Notes under the pieces: generated by a model
Told to the model about the DNA's origin: nothing
The model's database searches: none
Seen by the model: only the letters and a program-made list of their open reading frames with translations
In this document: one piece after another, positions 1-7,618 of the stretch
How positions within the stretch are numbered: position 1 is the stretch's first letter
Layout of the letters: each line of letters starts with the position of its first letter
Program-made: the position numbers and the translations under genes
NCBI RefSeq assembly: GCF_021739025.1
Contig: NZ_JAKKOT010000003.1
Span: 620,001 to 684,000, forward strand
DNA: 64,000 nucleotides
Direction of reading: 5' to 3'
Source of the DNA: Gordonia liuliyuniae
GTDB taxonomy: Bacteria; Actinomycetota; Actinomycetes; Mycobacteriales; Mycobacteriaceae

Positions 1-2
1 AC

Positions 3-1211
3 TTCTTGCTGTCGGTGTTCGTTGGTGACGGCGGCTCGGTGACGCTCGGCGGTGCCTCGGGTAACAACACGGTGCAGATCAGCCGCACCGGTACGACGGT
101 CACTGTCGCGGTGCAAACCAACGGCGGCACCAAGTACACGACAACCGCGACGACTGCAGCACTGTACTGGTCGAACGTCTACCTGAAGTGTGTCCCCGCG
201 GGCGGACTCCTCAATAACCAGGTGTCGTTCACGGCACTGATCGACTTCAACGAGTCGAAGGCGCTCGGCACGACGAGCGCACTGTTCGGCGACCTCATCA
301 CGACGAACGGCAAGACGCTCACCTGTAACGCGTTGTCGGGGTGGGCGTGGTTCGCGGAGAAGACTCCGGGGTTCTGGTTCTTCTGGTCGGAGGAGTCGAC
401 GATTCCGCTGTCGGATGCGAAGTACCGCGAGGCGTTCATCAATAACGCGACGTGGGATATTGCCGCCCCGAACTCGACGTGGAACCGGCCGGACGGCGTG
501 AAGTCTCTCCGCGCGTGGGTGTATCAGGGTGGCGGCGGCTCCGGCGGTGACGGCGGCGAGGGCGGCTCGGGCGGCGACGGTGGCGACGGCGGTGACGGCG
601 GTCCCGCGGGCAGTGGGACCAACGATCGCGGCGGTGACGGCGGTCGTGGTGGTGACGGCGGCGACGGGCGCGGGGGCGGGCCAGGCGGCCGCGGCGGCAA
701 CAACGGGGCAGCCGGGAAGACGGGCGGCGGTAGTTCGACGGGTTCGAGGGGAAGCGCGGGCGGCTCCGGGACGTCCGGCTCGGGCGGCTCGGGCGGGCGC
801 GGCGGCGCGGGCGGTTCAGGCGGCGCGGGCGGTGCAGGCGGTGCGGGCGGCCCCGGACGAATGATCGCCGCTGTCGTAACCCAGGAGAGTGAGCCTGTCA
901 GCGGGGGGCAGCGCGGGAGCAAGGGCGGCAACGGCAACAGCGGTTCGGACGGCTCGAACGGTACCGACGGCAGAGACGCAACCGGGTACGGCACGGACGG
1001 CGGCGACGGCACGGACGGCAGCGACTCGCTGTACTCCGGGGTAAGCGGCTCCGACGGCAAGGACGGCGCGCACTGCAGCTTCGCGGGGGTGTCTTCCGCT
1101 GACGGCGGCAACCTGTCCAACGGCACAACCCAGTACGGGATCACAACATTCGCGCACAGTCTCGGCACATCAGACAAGGACGGCGGCGTCGTCTTCTATT
1201 ACCAGTGGTGA
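3..1211 (+). CDS. glycine-rich phage minor tail protein (5' partial)
   Basis: The reading frame is open at the left edge of the window, so the true start lies upstream; the TTG at 6 is only the first possible start inside it. The N-terminal ~170 residues look like a beta-rich domain. Residues ~175-380 are almost pure Gly-Gly-X low-complexity sequence (GGDGG, GGSGG, GGAGG), ending in an aromatic tail (VVFYYQW). Glycine-rich minor tail proteins of this kind are common in siphoviruses of Actinobacteria, where they are thought to form tail-tip or fibre parts. The next genes follow with overlaps of a few bases, as in a phage late operon. The exact role in the virion is inferred. Confidence 0.75.
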   Translation, partial: FLLSVFVGDGGSVTLGGASGNNTVQISRTGTTVTVAVQTNGGTKYTTTATTAALYWSNVYLKCVPAGGLLNNQVSFTALIDFNESKALGTTSALFGDLITTNGKTLTCNALSGWAWFAEKTPGFWFFWSEESTIPLSDAKYREAFINNATWDIAAPNSTWNRPDGVKSLRAWVYQGGGGSGGDGGEGGSGGDGGDGGDGGPAGSGTNDRGGDGGRGGDGGDGRGGGPGGRGGNNGAAGKTGGGSSTGSRGSAGGSGTSGSGGSGGRGGAGGSGGAGGAGGAGGPGRMIAAVVTQESEPVSGGQRGSKGGNGNSGSDGSNGTDGRDATGYGTDGGDGTDGSDSLYSGVSGSDGKDGAHCSFAGVSSADGGNLSNGTTQYGITTFAHSLGTSDKDGGVVFYYQW

Positions 1212-1222
1212 AGGGGAAAACA

Positions 1223-1531
1223 ATGGCACTCGGGTATGAACCGAACAAGAGCAAGCTACTGCTATCGACGGGCGCGGACTGGGTGTGCACGCTCGACATA
1301 GACGGCGAGTGGCCGGAGGGCACTACGTGCTGGGTGCAGGTCGGCGACCTGCCTCAGTGGGATGGTGCGGTCGACGCGACGGAGGGCATCGTCGCGTTCA
1401 AGGTCGAGGCGGAGGTCACCGACCCGGTGAAGAACGGCACCCCGTACACGATCTACGTCCGCTACCCGACGACGCCGGAGACCACGGAGTACGCGTGGTT
1501 CGAGGACATAGTGAAGAGGACACGACGATGA
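1223..1531 (+). CDS. LtfC-like phage tail-associated protein
   Basis: A protein of 102 residues. I chose ATG 1223 because AAGGGG at 1211-1216 sits at normal spacing; the frame also allows GTG at 1205. The motif GADWVCTLDIDGEWPEG followed by predicted beta strands resembles the small beta-sandwich proteins (LtfC/p132/Gp6-like) found in tail regions of actinobacteriophages. It lies between two tail-fibre-like genes and overlaps the next gene by ATGA. A role in the tail is inferred from position; the fold assignment is tentative. Confidence 0.6.
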   Translation: MALGYEPNKSKLLLSTGADWVCTLDIDGEWPEGTTCWVQVGDLPQWDGAVDATEGIVAFKVEAEVTDPVKNGTPYTIYVRYPTTPETTEYAWFEDIVKRTRR

Positions 1532-2496
1532 CAACGTATCCGCCGCTGGTCGGCACGGTGAAGGTGACCGCGCCGGGCGCTCCGCCGCAAAAGGTGGAGG
1601 CTCCGCAGTCGGGGACGGTGTTGGTGTCTCCGGGCGCTCCGGGGCCGCGAGGCAAGCCGGGGCCGACGGGTCCGTCGTCGACGCTCACGATCGGGACCGT
1701 GACGGGCGGCGAGACCGCCGACGCATCCTTGTCGGGCGAGTCCCCGAACCAGGTGCTCAGTCTGGTGCTGCCGCAGGGCGAGAAGGGCGAGACTGGCGGC
1801 ACCGGTCCGGTGTCGACGGTGCCGGGTCCGGCCGGTCCGGCAAACCATCTGTCGATCGGTACGGTCGTCGAGGGTCCGGCGGCCGCGACGATTACGGGGA
1901 CTTCGCCGGAGCAAGAACTGAACCTGACGCTGCCGCCCGGACCGAAGGGTGACCAGGGGCCTGCCGGGGAGGTGTCGGAGGCGGAACTGAATCAGGCTGT
2001 CAGTGATGCGGTGGCGGCGCTCATCGATGGGTCGCCGACGGCGCTCGATACCCTGTCGGAGTTGGCGGCGGCGCTCGGCAACGACCCGAACTTCGCCGCG
2101 ACGATAGCGGCCCAGATCGGCGCGAAGGCCGACAAGACAACCGCGATGACCGCCGGTACAGGACTCGACGGCGGCGGCACCCTAGCGGCCGATCGTTCGT
2201 TCTCGGTCAAGTACGGGACGGACGCGGGCACCGCTGCCGAAGGCAACGATCCGCGGCTGTCGAACGCGCGGACACCGGTGTCGCACACGCACGCGATGGC
2301 GGACATTGTCGGGCTGGTCGCGGAGCTGGCGGGGAAGGCGGCCGCCGCGCACACGCATAACGCGTCGGACGTGAACGCGGGGACGCTCGACCTCGCACGG
2401 CTCCCGGCGACAGTGATGCGCGGGTACAGCATCGTTGTGCAGGCGGCGGCCCCGTCTGGTGCGGCGGGTACGCAGATCACGTTCAGGACGGGGTAA
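1528..2496 (+). CDS. collagen-like phage tail fibre / minor tail protein
   Basis: A protein of 322 residues starting at ATG 1528, which overlaps the TGA of the previous gene and is preceded by GAAGAGGA. A longer open frame exists upstream, but it only shadows the previous gene. It contains collagen-type Gly-X-Y runs (GPRGKPGPTGP, GPKGDQGPAG) separated by two copies of a module with the pattern 'LxIGTVxxG...ATI/ASL...G.SPxQxLxLxLPxG'. Towards the C terminus there is a DPRLSNARTP motif typical of phage tail repeats. Such proteins form trimeric fibres that contact the host surface. The gene lies in the tail operon. Confidence 0.75.
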   Translation: MTTYPPLVGTVKVTAPGAPPQKVEAPQSGTVLVSPGAPGPRGKPGPTGPSSTLTIGTVTGGETADASLSGESPNQVLSLVLPQGEKGETGGTGPVSTVPGPAGPANHLSIGTVVEGPAAATITGTSPEQELNLTLPPGPKGDQGPAGEVSEAELNQAVSDAVAALIDGSPTALDTLSELAAALGNDPNFAATIAAQIGAKADKTTAMTAGTGLDGGGTLAADRSFSVKYGTDAGTAAEGNDPRLSNARTPVSHTHAMADIVGLVAELAGKAAAAHTHNASDVNAGTLDLARLPATVMRGYSIVVQAAAPSGAAGTQITFRTG

Positions 2497-2501
2497 CCGC
2501 G

Positions 2502-3140
2502 GTGATCTATCTGGGGGGCCAGCCCGCAGGCCAGATATACGTCGGCGACACGATGCCGTGGGGTATCTATCTCGGCGACGTCCTGCACTGGAAACGTGAC
2601 CCTGACTCCGGCAGCTTCACGGACACCGGGGCGGTCGTTGTGCCGTTGTGGGTCCGGTGGGTCGACGTGGTCCTTCTCGGCGGTGGAGCGTCCGGGCAGA
2701 CCGGCAGCGGCGCGAACGCGTCCGCCGGTGACGGCGGCAACGCCGGGGCATGGGTGACGCGGCGGTTCGAGCGGGGCGTCGACTTCAACGGGACGCCGAC
2801 GCTGTCGTTCTCGGTTGGTGCGGGCGGCGCGCAGGCACCGAACTCGGACAAGGGCGGACCGAACGCCGGGCAGGCGACGACGGCGACGGGGATCGGGTCG
2901 GGCCTGTCGGCGGCGGGCGGCTCCGGCACGACGAGCGGCCAGAACGGCGCAAGTCCCGGCAACTCGACGTTCGAGGGCGTCGTCTATACCGGCGGGGCGG
3001 GCGGCACCGGGAATGCCGGTTCGCCGACCGCTCCGGGCGCAGCAGGGGCAGGCGGTAACGGTGGCTTCTTCGGGTCGCGTACCCGCGGCGCGGCAGGCGC
3101 ACGCGGACAGGCGTGGTACCGGTTCCGATCTTGGTCATGA
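2502..3140 (+). CDS. second glycine-rich phage minor tail protein
   Basis: A protein of 212 residues starting at GTG 2502, five bases after the previous stop. The N terminus has short IYLGG/IYVGD/IYLGD repeats. After residue ~55 the protein becomes Gly/Ala/Ser-rich, with a VVLLGGGASG core shared by glycine-rich tail-tip domains, and it ends in WYRFRSWS. It is the last structural gene before the lysis genes. A tail-tip or fibre role is inferred from composition and location. Confidence 0.65.
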   Translation: MIYLGGQPAGQIYVGDTMPWGIYLGDVLHWKRDPDSGSFTDTGAVVVPLWVRWVDVVLLGGGASGQTGSGANASAGDGGNAGAWVTRRFERGVDFNGTPTLSFSVGAGGAQAPNSDKGGPNAGQATTATGIGSGLSAAGGSGTTSGQNGASPGNSTFEGVVYTGGAGGTGNAGSPTAPGAAGAGGNGGFFGSRTRGAAGARGQAWYRFRSWS

Positions 3141-3212
3141 CCGCCGCGATACGATCATCCGTATAGCTGACTGGCGGTAGGGGCCGGGCGACGTTGCAAC
3201 GTCGGAGGCCCT

Positions 3213-4700
3213 GTGGCTTACTCCCTGGACTCACGCGACGGATACGTCCGTCGGATAATCGCTGTCGGCCGCGCGATGGGGATTCAGCCGCGCGGCATCG
3301 TCATCGGTATCGCGACCGGTCTCGCCGAATCGAACATCAAGGTGTACGCGAACCCGAAGGTGCCGGAGTCGATGCGGCTCCCGCACGACGCCGTCGCTTC
3401 GGACGGTAAATCGGTCGGCATCTTCCAGCAGCAGGTCGTTATGGGTAACGGCTGGTGGTGGGGCGACGCCGAAACGTGCATGGGTCCGGAGTCGTCGGCG
3501 CGGCTGTTCTTCGAGCGCCTGGCGAAACGCAACTACATGACCGGCGACGCGGGCGCGCACGCGCAGGCAGTCCAGGGGTCGGCGTACCCGGACCGATACG
3601 GGCAACGCATGAACGAAGCACAACAGCTATACGACCGGCTCGCCGCCGGTGGAGGAGGCACACCTGTGGGTACCTACTACGACACCGACCGGAGCGACGA
3701 GTTCGACTTCGGTGGTCCGCGGACGCTACCGATCGCCGGTATATGCGTGCACGACACGGAGGGCGTCACCTCGGCGCAGGCGACCGACGAGACAGACGAC
3801 AACACCACCACCTACCAGTGCACCTCGCGCACGGGTAGTTATCACATCATGGTCGGGGTGGACGGTGAACGCATCCGCCAGAACACCGACGACTGGACGG
3901 TGTGGGCCACCGGCAACAAGGGCAACGACGTGTTGCTCCATATCTGTTTCGTGGGGTCGGCACGGCAGACGCGCGCGGAGTGGCTGGCCCAGGACAAGAT
4001 GCTCCGGGCCGGTGCCACGGTGATCCGGTACTGGTCGGACAAGTACAGCGTCCCGCTGAAGAAGGTGACCGCGGCCGGTCTGCCGGGCGTCCTCGGCCAT
4101 GTGGACACTCAGGTGTGGGGCGGCACCGACCACACCGACCCCGGCCCGAACTTCCCGTACGACAAGGTGTTGGCCTACGCGAAAGCGGGCGCGACGACCA
4201 CAGTGCCGCTGGTCAACCAGATCAACGTCGAGGCGGACGTCGCTAAGGGGTGGATCGGTAAGCGGCTCACCGACGGGGAGAAGGACGCCGCACGCGGAGG
4301 CAAGTTCGCGGACTTCGAGAACGGCTCGATCTACTGGCACCCCAAGGTCCGCAAGGGGTTGGCGACCGCGGTACCGGCTCACATCATGGAGGCGTGGGCG
4401 GCGCTGGACTGGGAGAACGGGTTCCTCGGCTACCCCAAGCGTCGGCACACGATCATCGCGGGCGTCGGCGACGTGCAGGCGTTCGAGGGCGGCGTCATTT
4501 ACCGGCGGTACGGGCAGCCCGGTTTCCCGGTGCGCGGCATCATCGGTGAGCGGTGGGCCGCGGAGGGGTTCGAGACGGGACCGCTCGGCTGGCCGGTATC
4601 GGATGAGGAGGACAACGGGACCGGCGGCCGGGTGCAGCGGTTCGAGAACGGGTCGCTGTCGTGGGATGCGTCCGGCGCTGTGAAGACGGTGCAGTCATGA
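3213..4700 (+). CDS. lysA: endolysin (LysA) with amidase domain and LGFP repeats
   Basis: A protein of 495 residues starting at GTG 3213 with GGAGG just upstream. Residues ~1-145 form a lysozyme/transglycosylase-like domain (GLAESNIKV, SVGIFQQQ). Residues ~165-325 fit an N-acetylmuramoyl-L-alanine amidase (Amidase_2) domain, with zinc-ligand-like motifs HDTEG and GHVDTQVWGGTDHTDPGPNF. Residues ~345-490 carry LGFP-type repeats (GFLGYPKRR, GPLGWPVSDEE), which in mycolate-bearing hosts bind the cell wall. It would cut peptidoglycan at the end of infection. The holin gene overlaps its stop. The N-terminal domain call is less certain than the amidase call. Confidence 0.88.
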   Translation: MAYSLDSRDGYVRRIIAVGRAMGIQPRGIVIGIATGLAESNIKVYANPKVPESMRLPHDAVASDGKSVGIFQQQVVMGNGWWWGDAETCMGPESSARLFFERLAKRNYMTGDAGAHAQAVQGSAYPDRYGQRMNEAQQLYDRLAAGGGGTPVGTYYDTDRSDEFDFGGPRTLPIAGICVHDTEGVTSAQATDETDDNTTTYQCTSRTGSYHIMVGVDGERIRQNTDDWTVWATGNKGNDVLLHICFVGSARQTRAEWLAQDKMLRAGATVIRYWSDKYSVPLKKVTAAGLPGVLGHVDTQVWGGTDHTDPGPNFPYDKVLAYAKAGATTTVPLVNQINVEADVAKGWIGKRLTDGEKDAARGGKFADFENGSIYWHPKVRKGLATAVPAHIMEAWAALDWENGFLGYPKRRHTIIAGVGDVQAFEGGVIYRRYGQPGFPVRGIIGERWAAEGFETGPLGWPVSDEEDNGTGGRVQRFENGSLSWDASGAVKTVQS

Positions 4701-5005
4701 CCGCGCCGGAGCAGGACCTCGCTGGGTTCCTCCGCGACAAGCTCGCCGCGCAGCCCTGGTACAAGACGTACGCGAACACCGTGACGACCGTCGTGACGCT
4801 CGGCGTCAACGTGTTGTGGGTGCTGGTGTCGCTCGGTGTCGATATTGATCCGACGGTGATAGGTGCGGTCGCCGCCGCGATCCAGGGACTCGGTGCCGTC
4901 GGCGTGAAGCTCACCCCGAACGGTGTCACCCGGAGGCAGATCGACGACCTGGAAGGGTACGTCGGCCGCCACCGTAAGGCCGAGGGGGCGACGTCCGGTG
5001 GGTAG
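4697..5005 (+). CDS. phage holin-like membrane protein
   Basis: A protein of 102 residues; ATG 4697 overlaps the endolysin stop (ATGA). The N terminus is soluble (PEQDLAGFLRDKLAAQPWYKTYAN), followed by two hydrophobic segments at ~30-50 and ~55-75, and then a charged tail. Size, topology and position directly after lysA fit a phage holin that opens the inner membrane for the endolysin. I could not assign a specific holin family by eye. Confidence 0.7.
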   Translation: MTAPEQDLAGFLRDKLAAQPWYKTYANTVTTVVTLGVNVLWVLVSLGVDIDPTVIGAVAAAIQGLGAVGVKLTPNGVTRRQIDDLEGYVGRHRKAEGATSGG

Positions 5006-5441
5006 GGTGCGGCGCGGCCGCTGGGTGCCGCTGATACCGACGACTTTCCGCTGGCCGATCCTCGCCCTGTGGACGCTCGAACCGATCGCACGCGGCATCG
5101 ACTACGTGACCGGCGACCTACCGGGCACGACGTCGAGCCTGACGTTCGTCGAGACGGCGATGCCGCTGCAGATGTGGGGTGTGCTGTTCCTGGCTGCAGG
5201 GGTCACGGTGGCGGCGGGGTTCCTCGGGCGTTGGCCGAACATCACCATCGCCGGGCTGCACGTCATGGGGTGCACGTATGCGGCGCTCGCTATCGGGTTG
5301 ATCGTTAAGTGTGTGGAGCGGGGCGGAGACGGGTTCCGTACCCCGATGATGTTCGCTATCTTCGCGGCGACGTGCTGGTCGGCGGCGCTCGGCTACCTTA
5401 ACCAGACGCGGAACGAGCGGGCGCTGAAGGCTGCCTCGTGA
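4998..5441 (+). CDS. four-TM phage membrane protein, lysis-cassette member
   Basis: A protein of 147 residues. GTG 4998 overlaps the holin stop by 8 bases and has GAGGGGG about 10 bases upstream; the upstream part of the open frame is antisense-like filler. There are four hydrophobic segments at about residues 15-35, 50-72, 80-102 and 115-132. It could be a second holin, an antiholin or an accessory membrane protein; the sequence does not decide. The overlaps on both sides show it belongs to the lysis operon. Confidence 0.65.
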   Translation: MGRVRRGRWVPLIPTTFRWPILALWTLEPIARGIDYVTGDLPGTTSSLTFVETAMPLQMWGVLFLAAGVTVAAGFLGRWPNITIAGLHVMGCTYAALAIGLIVKCVERGGDGFRTPMMFAIFAATCWSAALGYLNQTRNERALKAAS

Positions 5442-5848
5442 ACCCGCCGGACGGGCTGCCGAGCTGGCTCGTGCTGGTGTTGTTTCTGCTGTTCGGTTCT
5501 CCGGCGCTTCTCTCTAAGTCGGCGGCGAAGCTGCCGTCGGTGTTGGGTGCGGGGGCGCGGTGGTGGCAGGCGCGGCAACCGGACAACCAGGTCGAGGCTA
5601 GGCGGTCCTCCTCGTATGAGAAGCAGGAGGCGGAGATAGCGCGCATCAGCCGCCAGTACGACCGGGTCAATGAGGACTTTGAGGAGCTGTCGGAGCGGGT
5701 CGACGGCTTGGAGAAGAAGCTGACCGAGACGAACCGCCGGTTCTTCGCGGCACTCTCGTACATTCGGGACCTCGTCGGCACGATCCGCCGTATCGACCCG
5801 GACCACGAGGTGAAGGCCCCGCCGGAAATCCTGAAGGAGTTCCTGTAG
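5438..5848 (+). CDS. membrane-anchored coiled-coil phage protein (DUF2746-like)
   Basis: A protein of 136 residues starting at GTG 5438, overlapping the previous stop (GTGA). One N-terminal membrane segment (LVLVLFLLFGSPALL) is followed by a long charged helical region, residues ~60-120 (EIARISRQYDRVNEDFEELS, RVDGLEKKLTETNRRF), typical of a coiled coil. DUF2746-type proteins with this layout occur next to holins in mycobacteriophages. It may regulate holin timing or act at the outer steps of lysis; this is inference from position. Confidence 0.55.
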   Translation: MNPPDGLPSWLVLVLFLLFGSPALLSKSAAKLPSVLGAGARWWQARQPDNQVEARRSSSYEKQEAEIARISRQYDRVNEDFEELSERVDGLEKKLTETNRRFFAALSYIRDLVGTIRRIDPDHEVKAPPEILKEFL

Positions 5849-5861
5849 CACCGAACCTGTA

Positions 5862-5886
5862 AGGTTACGGTTTATGACTGTAACCT
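5862..5886. repeat. inverted repeat upstream of the recombinase gene
   Basis: AGGTTAC (5862-5868) and GTAACCT (5880-5886) form perfect 7-bp arms around an 11-base spacer that is itself partly symmetrical. It lies between the last lysis gene and the GTG of the recombinase fragment. It could be a protein-binding site, part of a serine-integrase att half-site, or a deletion scar. No promoter can be singled out. Confidence 0.45.
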
Positions 5887-5899
5887 CGGGTGGCTCGCG

Positions 5900-6799
5900 G
5901 TGAGAGCCTACGGATGGAACAAGGGCCAGATCGTCGACGCCGAAGCCGACGTGCTCCGTGAACTCGCGGAGCGCGTCGCCGACGGCGAACCCATCAAGAA
6001 GGTCGCCGCCGACCTCAACGAGCGCGGTATCCCTACCGTGTCCGGCCGTCCGTGGTCGTCGCGCACGATCAGCCGATCCGTCACCAGCCCGCGCGCCGTC
6101 GGACTCCGGGAGCGCAACGGCGAACTCACCTCCGACCCCGACGTCGACCCGATTCTCGACGTCGCCTTGTGGGAGCGGGTACGCGACCGCATCAACGACG
6201 CCGACCGCAAACGGTTCACGCCGCAGCGGCGGCGGCAGAGTCCCCTTCTCGCGGACGTGCTGCGCTGCGCGTCGTGTGGCCGCCCCATGTACCTGACGGG
6301 CGTCAACTACATGTGCGGGGCGGGCGCGTGCCCTAAGCCGCTCACGATCCGGCAGGCGATCGCAGAGACCGAAGCGTCTGAGCGGGTACTCGTGCGGATC
6401 ACGTCGGGTCCGTGGCTCGACGCGCTACGCCCCGTCGCCGAGCAGGGGGCGGCGCACTGGCGGGCGGTCGTTGAGGACACGCATCAGCGGATGGTTCGGC
6501 TCGCGGAGGAGTTCGGGTCGGGCGGACCGCAGGAGGCATTCGACGCGGGGATGGTTGCGGCACGCCGCACCCTCGCCGACGCCGAGCGGCATCTCGCGAC
6601 GCTCGCCGCTGTCGACGGGCTGCCCGCGCTCACGGAGGAGTCTGTCGTCGAGTGGTGGGTAGACACCGCCGCCGAGGACGACCGGCGCGCGGTGATCCGG
6701 TCCGTCGTCGACACGATCGTCGTCAACGAGTCGGCTGCACCCCGCGGCGACCGCCTCGTCTTCAACTGGCGGGTTGGAACAGACGTGCGACGTTCCTAA
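5900..6799 (+). CDS. serine recombinase lacking the N-terminal catalytic domain
   Basis: A protein of 299 residues starting at GTG 5900. It begins exactly where the 'recombinase' domain of large serine integrases starts (RAYGWNKG, then GEPIKKVAADLNERGIPT and GRPWSSRTISRSV). It continues with a zinc-ribbon region (LRCASCGRPMYL and later MCGAGACPKP) and a coiled-coil/C-terminal segment. The resolvase domain of ~140 residues with the nucleophilic serine is absent, and no frame between 5440 and 5900 encodes it. It therefore cannot recombine DNA alone. It may be a decayed integrase or a DNA-binding remnant. It sits directly inside the attachment site, where an integrase is expected. Confidence 0.8.
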   Translation: MRAYGWNKGQIVDAEADVLRELAERVADGEPIKKVAADLNERGIPTVSGRPWSSRTISRSVTSPRAVGLRERNGELTSDPDVDPILDVALWERVRDRINDADRKRFTPQRRRQSPLLADVLRCASCGRPMYLTGVNYMCGAGACPKPLTIRQAIAETEASERVLVRITSGPWLDALRPVAEQGAAHWRAVVEDTHQRMVRLAEEFGSGGPQEAFDAGMVAARRTLADAERHLATLAAVDGLPALTEESVVEWWVDTAAEDDRRAVIRSVVDTIVVNESAAPRGDRLVFNWRVGTDVRRS

Positions 6800-6917
6800 C
6801 TTGTGCCTAAGACTGACAGGAACAGGCAGGGACCGGTTCGGACCATACGGCAGTAGAAACGCAGGTCAAGCGGAATCACCGGGCCTGCTCAGTAACGGAC
6901 GGGGACGTATATTCACC

Positions 6918-6960
6918 CTGGCAGTGTGGGGGTCAGGGGTTCGAGTCCCCTTAGCTCCAC
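6918..6960 (+). other. prophage attachment site: 3' part of a tRNA-Ala(GGC) gene
   Basis: The sequence reads as the anticodon loop CTGGCAG (6918-6924, anticodon GGC), anticodon-stem 3' strand TGTGG, variable loop, T-arm AGGGG-TTCGAGT-CCCCT (6935-6951), acceptor 3' strand TAGCTCC (6952-6958) and discriminator A. The 5' half is missing: the bases before 6918 do not complete the anticodon stem at its loop-closing pair, and no D-arm or GGGGCTA acceptor strand is present. This is the pattern left by integration into the anticodon-to-3'-end part of a tRNA gene. The intact tRNA should lie at the other prophage end, outside the window. Confidence 0.8.
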
Positions 6961-6966
6961 TCATAA

Positions 6967-7005
6967 GAAACCGCCTCCGAACTGCGTCGGAGGGGGTTTC
7001 TTTTT
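6967..7005 (+). terminator. rho-independent terminator of the tRNA-Ala gene
   Basis: A 14-bp stem (6967-6980 with 6987-7000, one G-G mismatch) and a 6-base loop ACTGCG are followed by TTTCTTTTTG. It directly follows the tRNA 3' end, so it is the host terminator left behind after integration. It also marks the start of non-prophage DNA. The remainder of 6800-7156 shows no gene. Confidence 0.85.
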
Positions 7006-7156
7006 GTTCTGGTCCGATGTGTGGACGGGCGATGTGTCCTAACTTTGCCCTATCGCCTTCGACAGCATCTCAGGTGCGGCGGTCAGTCGCTCATCAGTGA
7101 CGCGCGCGGTTACCGCAGTCACAATATTCACCCGTTCGGACGAACGCGTGTCTCGG

Positions 7157-7618
7157 CTACGCGGGTGCGGGGGCGGTGCGCTCAGTCCACCCGTTGTCCC
7201 AGTACCTCAGGAGGTCGGGGTCCTGGTACCAGCCGGCGGGCATCGACGGCGGCGGTGGGGGAGGCGCCGCGTTGGGCGCTACGGGCGAAGCAGATGCCGC
7301 GGGCGTTACGGCGGACGCCGTCGTCTGCCCACTGATAATCCCGCGGACTGTATCGACGCCACTCTTCCCGTCGTCTTTCGCGACGTTCTTCACCTCGGCC
7401 TTGTTCCCACTCGCAAAGATGGTGAACCGTGCCCGTGAGCATGCCGGCGGCCCACCGACAGAAGTCGGCCCGAACTGGTTCTTGCGCAGCGTCGCGGACT
7501 GGCCGTATCGTTGTGTCAAGCCCCTTGCGCTGAGCTTGCGGGAAGTGAACCCCAGACACAGCCGGACGACTGTGCACTGGGGTTTCGCGTTGTCTGGGGT
7601 AGAAATAGTAAGTGCCAT
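7157..7618 (-). CDS. protein with C-terminal DUF2510 domain
   Basis: The C terminus (MPAGWYQDPDLLRYWDNGWT) is a clear DUF2510 motif, a short Trp-rich module frequent in actinobacterial membrane and phage proteins. It is preceded by a Pro/Ala linker with seven consecutive prolines and a segment FASGNKAEVKNVAKDDGKSG that I do not recognise. The first ~60 residues look poorly coding, so the true start is probably downstream of 7618. The domain is usually N-terminal and here it is C-terminal. Its 5' end abuts the divergent broken gene at 7612. Confidence 0.5.
   Translation of the reverse strand: MALTISTPDNAKPQCTVVRLCLGFTSRKLSARGLTQRYGQSATLRKNQFGPTSVGGPPACSRARFTIFASGNKAEVKNVAKDDGKSGVDTVRGIISGQTTASAVTPAASASPVAPNAAPPPPPPSMPAGWYQDPDLLRYWDNGWTERTAPAPA

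Noticed and set aside
524..1177. A proline-rich minus-strand ORF of 217 codons
   Set aside because: It is the complement of the Gly-Gly-X repeat of the tail protein; the plus-strand frame continues into tail-operon genes with normal overlaps.
6930..6960. 3' end of tmRNA (ssrA)
   Set aside because: The acceptor end would fit, but the preceding CTGGCAG-TGTGG is an anticodon loop and stem of tRNA-Ala(GGC), and no tmRNA body or tag ORF is present.
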